DNA of 64,000 nucleotides from assembly GCA_964035015.1 (NCBI GenBank), contig OZ035997.1:28845067-28909066 (forward strand), given 5' to 3'. The notes beneath the pieces were generated by a model, which saw only the letters and a list, made by a program, of their open reading frames with translations, was not told the origin of the DNA and ran no database searches. Positions 1 through 64,000 of the stretch are shown here, in pieces; the first letter of the stretch is position 1, and every line of letters starts with the position of its first letter. The position numbers and the translations under genes are program-made. The DNA is from Corallium rubrum. Lineage: Eukaryota > Cnidaria > Anthozoa > Scleralcyonacea > Coralliidae.

Positions 1-320
1 TCGTGTTTTTTTACGCTTTGCGAAAGTCTCGCAACATCCCTCGTGTTTGGATCAGGCTATCCAAAAATGGAAACCCATTAGGTATTTCTTAAATGATGAT
101 AAAAATATGCCGTGTTGTTTAAAGAGTCTGGCACTAGCAAGTTTGACGTAAACAGTTAAACCTGGACGATTGAAATCATAAGAAAAGCTGATTTATTAAC
201 AAATAAAACATAAAGCTCCGTGCATATGTACTCTTATAAAGGTTCGTTTGACGTCATTTGAACACGAAAGAAATTGAGTAGAGGCACGAGGCGATATATT
301 AAGAATTTTCCTGGGACGTT

Positions 321-955
321 TTTCGTCCCGTCCCGGCAAAGCAGGATCCTCGTTCGCTCAGCCGGGATCCCGGCAAATGCAAGACAATTTTTCTCATGTA
401 AACACTCCGTCCCGCTTTGCCGGGACGTTACTAGGACGATATTATGCTGACTTGGCAAAAATTCTGACTGAAAATTCTGACAAAGTTTGCCTAGTCCGTC
501 TACTCCGAACGTTTTCTCAAGAAATAATCCACTGTAGAAGTTATAAAATATATTGGCAAAAAGATAATTCACCTTGCTACAACATACGTACAGTTTATCT
601 GACCAAATAGCTTAGTTTCCCTAAAAAAAGCGAAATACCGAACATGTCCAAATCATAATAGCGGCCGCTATTTTGAAATTTTTTTCCGTATGTATTATAA
701 TCAGTCTTCTCCGAATGTTTTCTCGAGAAATAAACCACTGTAGAAGCTATCAAATATGCTGGAAGAAAGATAATTCATCTGGCTACGCCATACGTACAGT
801 TTACCTGACCAAATAGCTTAGTTTTCTTAAAAAAAGCGAAATACCGAACATGTCCAACACGAACTAGAGATGCTTGTTGAACGTCCCGGGTATTCCAGGG
901 TGAAATCGTCCCGTACAGACTTCCCCCGTTTCGGGATGAAAAACGTCCCGTCCCG
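321..955. repeat. Diverged direct duplication with CGTCCCG-rich inverted motifs
   Basis: The block at about 490-655 recurs at about 700-860, sharing long stretches such as ACCAAATAGCTTAGTTT and AAGCGAAATACCGAACATG. A perfect 14-bp inverted pair (CGTCCCGGCAAAGC and its complement) sits near 327-340 and 412-425. Related CGTCCCG motifs recur at 908-955. No coding capacity was recognised; it is probably part of a non-autonomous element. Confidence 0.5.
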
Positions 956-1369
956 CCTTCCATGTGAACAGCCCCTACGAAAACATGACGTAGCATCGGA
1001 CTTAAAGTGTGAAAACATCAGACTTAAAGTTTCACATTTGTCCGATTCTTAACGCCATTCACGTTATGCCGATAATAAGAGTAAAAGACCTAAAAGACAG
1101 ATACATGTAGAAATTCAGCGGGGATAAGAAGCTGGGTACGAGGTTGCTAGAAATTGCGCTTTTTGATTTTTTTTTCTATCAGAAATAACGGCCCCCCAAA
1201 AGAGGGTACCCGAAAGATGCCTCCATGCACTGTGTAGACTAAATCCGAAAGTAACAAGGGCCGCTGTGTTAGGCATTCTACTTTTACTGAATGTTCAGCC
1301 ATCAAATATTCCGGCTGTAAGTATTACGCATGAACGTTAGTTTTGTTTTTTAATCTTTTCTGTTTCTAG

Positions 1370-1488
1370 TTGGGAAATTGATGGAAATGCACGGGGAAAG
1401 TGGTACCACCACAGTGACCACTGATGCCGAAACTGGAGCTAAAATTGAACGAGATTCGTTTGAACCTCCAGTTCAAGAGTCTGTTTAA
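1370..1488 (+). CDS. Terminal coding exon of an unidentified upstream gene (partial)
   Basis: A pyrimidine-rich tract ending in TAG at 1367-1369 is followed by an open frame (two bases completing a codon, then 38 codons) that runs to TAA at 1486-1488. The other two frames are closed. The encoded tail is hydrophilic and Thr/Glu-rich, includes [13 protein letters not shown], and ends in PPVQESV. AATAAA begins 12 bases after the stop, which suits a terminal exon with a very short 3' UTR. I do not recognise the protein. Earlier exons must lie before base 1 or be too short to recognise. The gene would be convergent with the ISWI gene. Confidence 0.55.
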
Positions 1489-1499
1489 AATTGAGAACC

Positions 1500-1505
1500 A
1501 ATAAA
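1500..1505 (+). promoter_or_regulatory. polyA signal of the upstream gene
   Basis: Canonical AATAAA lies 12 bases past the TAA of the terminal exon and is followed by a GT-rich stretch near 1526-1540. Confidence 0.5.
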
Positions 1506-1582
1506 AAATGAACCCATGATCCATCTTGTTGTCTTTGTCTTTAGTATAAACTAAAGAGTAAAAGCCATACTATTGTGTCTAT

Positions 1583-1954
1583 ATATTTATAAGTAATAAC
1601 ATGATCGCCTCTGATTTTCCTCATGCAAAAGGAAAATTTTCCTGTCTTCTAATTTTCCCTTTGTCTTCTAATTTTCCCGTGCATGTTGATGAGGGAAATT
1701 TAGACGACAAAGAAATCCCCTTTGTCTTCTTCTAAATTTCCCGCTTGCATATATTTCCCCTCATCAACGTGCAGGGGAAAATTAGATGCAACTTCTCAAT
1801 TTCCTGTCGGTAAGATTCTCAAAGTTTTCCTCGGCGATCATAATATTACAAACTAATACCATGACGTTTCGGGAAATTAGCGATTAAATTTCCCCTTTGC
1901 CTCGGCAAATTTAATCGCTAATTTCCCTCAAGTCATGTTATTACTTATAAATAT
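1583..1954. mobile_element. 372-bp foldback (MITE-like) element
   Basis: It is bounded by perfect 22-bp inverted repeats starting ATATTTATAAGTAATAAC at 1583-1604 and 1933-1954. Inside lie a second perfect 21-bp hairpin (arms 1871-1891 and 1907-1927) and an imperfect 24-bp pair (about 1677-1700 and 1751-1775). No ORF. Confidence 0.75.
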
Positions 1955-1969
1955 TGGAAACTTCTAGCA

Positions 1970-2557
1970 TACAGTCGAACCCATAACGGACACCTTTTAA
2001 GCAGATACCTCTCTTTACCTACCGTATCGTTCGTTTTCGAACGAAGCAGACTTTAATATTTTACTCCAACGCCAGATTGCGCAGGCTTCGGGGAAGTGGG
2101 CTCTGCCAACAAACTCAATCTGTTTGGGGCGAGTCAGTCCGGTTTTAAACTGGTCAAACAAGTTCTAGTTTCTGAATACACGCAAGCAGGAAAATAGCAA
2201 GTAACGCGTTCGAGCCAGGGCCGAAAATAGTATCTTGGTAACCGTTCACGCATGCTCAAAAAGAAATGCCAAGTTTGTTGGCAGAGCCCACTTTACCCCG
2301 AAGCCTGCGTAGGTCGGAAAGGGGCTCTGACTCGCAGGGTAACGCCAGACGAGCTTACTTGTCAAGTAGAGAGCCATCGGTAGTAAAGAGTTAAGTGGAC
2401 ACCTATAGGCGAGGTCCTGGTCGTTTCTTTATTATAAAACACTAGTTACAACCCCTTTTAATGGACACCCAATGTCGCTTGCTATTGATTTTTAAGTGGA
2501 CACTCCTTACGCGGACAATCAGCGGGGTCCCAAAGGTTTAATAGGGGTTCGATTGTA
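1970..2557. mobile_element. Foldback element with TACAGTCGAACCC-type ends
   Basis: The left end TACAGTCGAACCC is matched by the complement of AGGGGTTCGATTGTA at the right end. The body carries AAGCGGACACC-like motifs. A separate inverted pair of about 37 bp (2080-2116 and about 2272-2309) sits inside it, which suggests a nested insertion. A related fragment lies near 10,527-10,590. Confidence 0.6.
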
Positions 2558-2756
2558 CTATTAACAAATTCCCAAGACAGTCATGTGAAGAGTCCTACAT
2601 ATTCTTGGTTTGCACTAGACGGCCATGTTGAAAGAACTTTAACAAAAGTCAAAAGAATCTCAGCAGCTATTGTATTTGGAGTACGTTTTCCTCCAACATG
2701 GCCGCCGTATCTTTGTCTCCTAAATCTCAAGGGATTGATTGCAAATCATCCTTATA

Positions 2757-2878
2757 AGTTTAACGCTACTCTGGCTTAAAAGGTTTTTTATCGGAGTGTC
2801 GAAACGTTGGGTCAGGAACAGCAACTAACGTTTTAAGATGCGTTCAAAAGAACGTTCAAGCCAGAGTAGCGGTAAACT
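2757..2878. repeat. Short inverted repeat
   Basis: AAGTTTAACGCTACTCTGGC at the left is matched by its near-complement at the right, about 80 bp apart. This is probably a small foldback element. Confidence 0.5.
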
Positions 2879-2999
2879 ATGTCGGATACTAGTTGGAAAG
2901 CTACAATATTAAGGACTACTTCGCCTCGAGAATCACATTCCAACGGCTCCAAACTCGGCATGTGACCAACCCGTATAGAGCACATTTTGCTGGCCGTGG

Positions 3000-3870
<871 letters not shown>

Positions 3871-5417
3871 TTATTTGCAGGTAAATTAACCAATCAGAAT
3901 GCGGGATAGAAACGAAATGAATGATAATATAAAAAATTAGAAATAACTGTCTCCACAACTATGTTTAGCATTGGATTCTTGCACTTTTTGTAACATGGTG
4001 TCTTCTTTGCTGGTCCATGTTATTTGCTGGTCATTTAACAGTTTTCTGAAGACGCTCTTGCTCAATGACTATTAAAATTTTTTTGCACATTTTATACACT
4101 GGTAGCAAGTTAATTGTCATTGATCTATCTTTGCATTAGCATTGGCGGTGAGAAATATATATGAAATTCAGGATATGAAAAAATAATTCCATAATAGGAT
4201 ACTTACATGGTGGGAACAACTGCACAACCATGCTCTTGTCTATGCGTATACTTCTCAATTGCAGAATGGTGGTTGAGCTTATCATCAAATTGGGAACTAA
4301 GAGGGCCTGGGATATTTTTTGAAAATTCATTTATCTTCAGCACCATAGCCCCTTTGGTACTGCTGAATAATAATTTTTTCAAATCATTCACATAGTTGTA
4401 TGTGGGAGATACTGGAACAGTTCGGACCAATTCTTCCCCATTTTTGTATTTTGGATAGTGGTACTAAAGTATGTCTTTCCCTCTTTTGTCTTTTTGACTT
4501 CTCGTTTTACATTTTTGTTGAAATGAGCAATTACCAGTATGTATCAAATCCCATGAACCCAAACATCATTGAATTAAAAAGTCTGTAAGCCACTGCTCAC
4601 AAAAAAGCATTCTCGTCGCTTCCTAGTAGTCGGTACCTTGTAGTGTACCACCTCGTTCTTAGGCCATTTACTGCAACTCGTAGAACTTGTGGGTGCAAAA
4701 CAACGGCATTAAAATCAACCTGTTGTTAAATGCTGGCTCGCGTTGAAATTGTTTAGCAGCTTCAATCTCATTGCAGCAACGATACTCCCTTGGCCCACAC
4801 AACAAAATTAAATTAAAAACACAAATTAAATAGAATAAATTTCCGGTAAACACCAAATATGTAAGAACTAGGGTTCTCATACGCGGGTGTTTATTCAATG
4901 CATTTATATTAACCTCTTCAGCCTCGTTCTTTTGTAGAATTGCTTTTCAATTATAAACACAAAACCGAGGTTCCAAAAGCTGATTTAAATGCGCTACCCT
5001 GGCTTATTTATTCGCTGAGAGCCCTGCTGAGAGAGAGGAAGAAAAGAAGGCTTTGCTGTACTCGTGACTGGTTGCCATTGCGCATGCATGTCAGTTGCTT
5101 GGTTACAATCTCGAACCCAGTCCAAATCAGAGCAGAAAACAAAATATGTACAAGAACCGGTTAAACGGGTTACTTCGTCCTAAATCCTGGACGAAGCCAA
5201 ACACGACAGCACTTACAGCAGAGCCTTCTTTTCTTCCTCTCTCTCAGCGAAGAAATAAGGAAAAGAAGGCACTGCTCGCAGGGTATAAATGCGCATAAAA
5301 CGTCAGCAAATCATGAAAAATCATGCCTATTAACGGATAAAAAAAAGAAAATTCTAAACACAATTTTTTTAATATACCGAAAGGCAAAGAAAGTTACATT
5401 TATGGGAATTTGAGGAA

Positions 5418-5423
5418 TTTATT
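5418..5423 (-). promoter_or_regulatory. polyA signal of the ISWI gene
   Basis: AATAAA on the minus strand, about 100 bases after the TGA at 5521-5523. Confidence 0.55.
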
Positions 5424-5520
5424 TGAGGAATAAGACCATTATATACATTAAACTATACATGCGCAAAACCACTTTCGAAATAAAAAAAGCACCGATCAAG
5501 TATCTACCCAGAACAAATAT

Positions 5521-41593
<36,073 letters not shown>

Positions 41594-41875
41594 TTCGACA
41601 CGATATAGCAAAACTTCAAACCTTTTTTCTTTGGACCTTTCACGTGCACAAAAGCTTTTGATCAATGGCGCGGGGAGCCGGGAACGATTGGGATTCGGAA
41701 AGCGTCCGAAGAAACAACGATGTACAATCGGACAACACTCGGTAGTTTAAGTTTAAGAATTGCGCGCGGGCTCAGCACATAAATAACTTCTTGACTCATG
41801 AACTCATAAACTGATACAACTATAAACACGTTGCCTATTGACGGGCTAAATAGCTGATAAGAATTCATTCATAAA
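41594..41875. promoter_or_regulatory. Divergent intergenic promoter region (ISWI / AFG2A)
   Basis: Only 282 bp separate the two start codons, which point away from each other. No TATA box is evident near either start. A CACGTG E-box lies at 41,641-41,646, with GC-rich stretches (GCGCGGGGAGCCGG at about 41,669; GCGCGCGGGCTC at about 41,762). A shared bidirectional promoter is inferred from the layout. Confidence 0.7.
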
Positions 41876-59693
<17,818 letters not shown>

Positions 59694-60168
59694 TAGTAAA
59701 ATATGACGTGAACCAGTTTATATAAGGAGGAAATTTTTCTCTCTTTAGCAATTACTGGATGAAGGCTGAGTGTGATATGAAGAATTATTATATAGATGCG
59801 AGTGTTTTATTAGAAAATATGCAGTGTCGTATTTTCCATATCCTCACTAGTGAAGATATCGATGACGTCATTAAGAATTTTACCTCTTTTTGCATTGAAT
59901 CTATATTATGAAAAGAAAATTACACGCTGGCTTGAAGATATGAATTTTATCTTCTCGTGGTAAAAACGATATTGTTTTCACCACTCGAAGATAAAATCTG
60001 TATTTTCGCACCACTGTGTAATATCCTCTATTTATCTCATGACACACCCACATTTCATTGTTCTAACAGATGCCTCATTTATTCAAGAATGCATACATTG
60101 TGATAAATGGTTATCACACTTTTTTGAATGGAAATGATAGCCACTTATCACACCGTTTATCGCATACT

Positions 60169-60409
60169 AAGGGCCTGTTCATATGAGGCTGACTAGCCCG
60201 GTTACTGGGTTGGTTATAAGTCTCGAAAATCTTATTACGACTACTTTGAGAATGCAGAATGATATAACAAAGCAGAATTGCCTTCGTTTTTCTGTAAGTA
60301 TAGCACACAGGGTATTCGAATTCCTTTTTTGCAGCCACAGAAAGATTTTCGTGACTTAAAACCAACCCAGTAAGCGGGCTAGCCCACCTCATATGAACAG
60401 CTCCTAAGG
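60169..60409. mobile_element. 241-bp MITE
   Basis: Ends of about 48 bp with CTGTTCATATGAGGCTGACT and TTACTGGGTTGGTT, complemented at the right end. Confidence 0.8.
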
Positions 60410-62133
60410 AATATTTTGAAACTCTTGAAGTTTTTCATTCGGTAAATTAAATAAAAAAATGATTTTATTGCAGAAGAATCATGAGATAAAATGGGTACGG
60501 TCCCTCGTGGCCGTTAAGTTTCACTCGCGACGATAAATCCTTTGTCACACTCGTGATCATTTATTAACCCTTACTTATATGCTGATCATTTATTAACCCT
60601 TACTGATATGCTGACCATTTATATGTTGAATCCGAAGGCTTGAAACAGATAACACTAACCGAGGCCTGCATAAAGTCTTCTTATGATACGAAACCCGAAC
60701 TCAATAATTGTTTTATTGTTTATTTAAAATATTCGATGAAGTCAGTCAAATCTTGTCTGCTCACCAGGAACCATTGACACCAATTTTCGGGACTGACGTC
60801 ATATTTTTGTTTCGAGCATTACCAAATATGGAAAGCTTAACTTTGTTATGCGAAATTAACTGGGGGATTCGGCCAAACAGAACGGGAATAATTTTACAAT
60901 GGACAATATACGTATCATTTATAGACCCGGAGCAAGGGTGAATAAGAAGGAGTAATATTTTGTCGTTGTCTGAGCGGAGGATCTATAAATGATATGTTAT
61001 ATCAAAACATACAAATTTTTCAAGAAAATGTCTAGCATAATATTGTCTGTTTTCACTCTGTCTGTTTGTGAATGGTAACTGCGGCACCAAGGGTTCTGAA
61101 TGTTCTTTGTATTTTCCAAGTTCTTATTTTCTTGTAACCTAACGATTTCTTTGTCAACATGTGAATAAGGCGAAACATCTTTTCGTCCCTCCATTGTTGA
61201 CAACCTCGTTTTTGTTTTCGTACGTGGTATGTGTATACTCGAACTTACATACTCCTCCACAGCGGGATATTCACCGCTTGAATACATGCACGCTGTGATG
61301 GGTACAAATCAAACTCTCTGATTCAACAATTAGACAGTTTTGGTATAATATAACATAAATGTTATAATTATAACATAACAGTTTGGGTATAATATAACAT
61401 AATTATATACTCCGCAGAACTACGCAAGTGAATAGTGCTTTTTGCGCAATCTGTATGGTTCTCAATATTCGGATGGATATTTTGTTGACAAACAAGGTTT
61501 TTGTATTAGACAAGAAAAGTCAACAAAACAGAGTAGAAAATTGTAAAAAGTATATTTCTTGAGATTTCTATCGCCATTACAATATATCCAAAAGTTGTAA
61601 AAACTGTGTTGTCAATAAATATCGAGTATGCATGCCAAACCGAGCGGCTCTTTCTTTCATGACAATAGTCAATACCGAAAAAATGGAATGTTAGCTCGTT
61701 ATTTTATTTATTTATTTATAGTAATTGTTAATTAACATGTGAACATTGTAACAGGCCTGTCTCTTACTTCATTATAATCAGCGAAGCAAATTTTCTATCA
61801 AGCGGAGCCACGTTTTGCCAATTGTATGTAGGCGATATAACATTTCCCCCTTTGTATTTTGAGTGGCAGGAGAGACGTTGGTGTTCTTGTTTTTCTGCCA
61901 AACTCATGCGTGAATTAAGATATTGGAAACGTGACTATATGCCTTTTTATAGCTTTAATTGGTCTTCTTAGAGCTTTTTGACTAAGCACTTTGTTTCACG
62001 TTTGCACAAATGTAAGACATGCACGTTAAAAACCTTAGAAAGTATGGACAGTATAAAGAAGTTTCACCCTTTCATGCGCATTGTTGTTGTCGAAGAACTT
62101 GATCTTTTTATTCTGTCTAAAGCTAGACCTCTT
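60410..62133. other. Intron sequence, no recognised gene
   Basis: I see no AFG2A exon. A 32-bp direct duplication (ATCATTTATTAACCCTTACT) lies near 60,558-60,610. A minus-strand frame of 96 codons (60,997-61,287) has ordinary amino-acid composition but matches nothing I know. Confidence 0.5.
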
Positions 62134-62720
62134 TAAGCCTGGTTTTCATATATCGTAATTCATCGCCGATCATCGGCGATACAGCTTTGCGATGAATTGC
62201 GATGAAATAGGATTATGAAAACCGACAATCGGGACAATCCCCGATTATCGGCGATCATCGGCGATCATCGCAAGAACCAAAAAAATTTGTTTCCCCCCGA
62301 TAATCGCAGACTGTCGCCGATGAATTAAGACAAGCAAAACAAATGAAAACCGCAATCCGATGAAATAAGACAAATTAGGACCCAGTCTCTGGAAGAAAAC
62401 CAAGCACTTCAAACATGCATGAAATTGCCATGATTCTTCGGTTCTTCCCTTGTCTCAAATATTTTTCGCACTCAGAAACTCTTCTTTCTATATTTCTTAC
62501 ACAGTACCAGCGCTATGACGAGTGAAAGCTTCGTATAGAGTAATAATGTGTTGTTTAGGGGGCGCCCATTTTGACAAAAAAAATATTATTTTCCCGCATT
62601 GATTGATTATCGACGGCGACTGTCTAGGATAATCGGCGATCATCCCAGACAATCCCCGATCGTCGCAAATGTGAGCATCGGCGATGATCGGCGATGAAAT
62701 GCGGCAAATGAAAACCAGGC

Positions 62721-62722
<2 letters not shown>
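62134..62722. mobile_element. 589-bp foldback element of ATCGGCGAT words
   Basis: Ends AAGCCTGGTTTTCAT and complement. The interior is packed with GATCATCGGCGAT-type palindromic words. A 27-bp direct repeat (CTTTCATGCGCATTGTTGTT) lies outside it at about 62,079 and 62,812. Confidence 0.75.
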
Positions 62723-62757
<35 letters not shown>

Positions 62758-64000
62758 AGGGAGACGTCTTGTAATGCCGTGCACTAAAGAGTTGAACACA
62801 CTGTTGGTTAACCCTTTCATGCGCATTGTTGTTGTCGACATCGCCAACTATTCCGGTCATTGAGCCCACAATGCGTAAGCGGATATTCCCAAAAGCCAAA
62901 ACAAAATGGCAAATAAAATTATCATAGAATTACTATACAATTAACTAAGAATAAACAAAAGACAGCCAACAGAGCAGAACGTATTGGTATTTTCGAATTT
63001 GCCAAAATAGAAGAAAGTTCTAATATTATTTGTTAACAGTGCAATCAACTTACCTTTCCATTTGATATATCAAGTATTATAGCGTAGGAGTCTATCGACG
63101 CTATGCGATTTACCCACAACAAAGCAGAAAAGCATGCTAATGACAAACTTTATAGATCCATTCCCAACATTCTAGAATTGCTTTGTAATTTGCCAAAATG
63201 AAAGGTGGCATTTTAGTTCCCTCGCAATCAACTCACAAGATTTTGCTTCTGAAGTTGGAAGATAAACGTTTCCTTTTGGCTTATAAATACTTTTCATTTC
63301 CACTTTGCCCTGACAGCGTTATACTCCATGATCTTGTTGAGTATCAGGTCTCATTCCGCAAGCTTAGGTGAGATTGCAAGCTCCTTTTTGTCGGTAAAAC
63401 TATCTCACATGTTGCTGTGTTCCAGACTGGAAAGTTTGCTCTGCGCGGGCAAGAACTTGCCCTCGCAATTCTCGCTAAATTATAAATTCGCCACGCCGCC
63501 ACGCGCCGCACAAACACGTGGCTATTTCGCCGCAACGACTTTAGGTTTTTGCCCTATAAATCCTCTTATTTATCACCTTCCATGAAAGGTATAGAGGCAT
63601 GCATTTCGAATAAAAAAAATTTCTTGTAAATATCCAACGGCCGACAAATGCCGAAGTTTTCGCTTCCGGGCTCCACCAAAGTCCCGATATCCCGGCGACC
63701 CCGCCATGAGCCAGCGACAGCACCAACCACTGACCGCTGAATTTAATAAAGTTCAAAAGTAGTGAACTCCCGAAACAGTGAAACTATATATATATATATA
63801 TATACGACGAACTGTCTGACACGACGTCTGTTTGGAAAGCTTAAAGGCAGTTCAAAAAGCGGCTGACTGATCTCACATTGTCACTGAAGTCTGAAGATTG
63901 GCAACGACTCGGTTACTCGACGGCGTGGTCGCCGTAGAAAACTGGAACTATGGCTTGGTTGAGGGGCCCATATTAGAATTTGAAGATTTAGGGGAAATCC
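62723..64000. other. Intron or downstream sequence, no recognised gene
   Basis: Contains one TAACGCCAGACGATTTTACT motif (62,731) and a short TA microsatellite (63,784-63,804). No exon of D2 was recognised. Confidence 0.5.

Noticed and set aside
60708-60941. Possible D2 Walker B exon of AFG2A (IFDE...)
   Set aside because: The surrounding residues do not match the expected FFDELDAL block and there are no fitting splice sites.
63541-63756. 71-codon minus-strand frame (GGVAGISGLWWSPEAKTS)
   Set aside because: No recognised family, no splice or promoter context; more likely part of a dispersed repeat.

Overview
The window is nuclear DNA from an animal with AT-rich, intron-rich, transposon-rich chromosomes. 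Intron phases, GT-AG splice sites and protein similarity identify two conserved metazoan genes. The LINE, Penelope, DIRS, hAT and foldback-element fragments are of the kind common in cnidarians. A cnidarian (or another non-bilaterian such as a sponge) is my best inference, but the sequence alone does not settle the species.

Layout. (1) 1-1.5 kb: the last coding exon and polyA signal of an unidentified plus-strand gene, preceded by a diverged direct duplication. (2) 1.58-5.4 kb: an intergenic repeat zone with foldback elements and a LINE 3' end tailed by a TAGA microsatellite. (3) 5,521-41,593, minus strand: a complete ISWI chromatin-remodelling ATPase gene (SMARCA5/SNF2H type) in 24 coding exons. 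All junctions are in frame and give about 1,026 residues. One intron has a GC donor. The introns make up most of the 36 kb and are packed with inverted-repeat elements, microsatellites and LINE/Penelope relics. (4) 41,594-41,875: a 282-bp divergent intergenic region, presumably a bidirectional promoter. (5) 41,876 to beyond 59,666, plus strand: an AFG2A (SPATA5)-type double AAA-ATPase gene. Thirteen exons give 734 residues, up to the start of the second AAA domain; the remaining exons lie past the window edge. Its first intron (7.7 kb) holds a LINE relic, a 10-bp minisatellite, a hAT transposase tail and a DIRS-like retrotransposon. (6) 59.7-64 kb: intron sequence with more foldback elements.

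The two genes are head to head. One remodels nucleosomes, and the other belongs to a family that extracts or unfolds proteins (ribosome maturation, replisome proteostasis). The AFG2A-like protein starts with a C2HC zinc finger of RAD18/UBZ4-like spacing, which I do not expect in this family; it is the most interesting coding observation. The most striking non-coding feature is a Russian-doll stack of inverted repeats at 21.4-24.1 kb, plus many other foldback elements and several recurring families.
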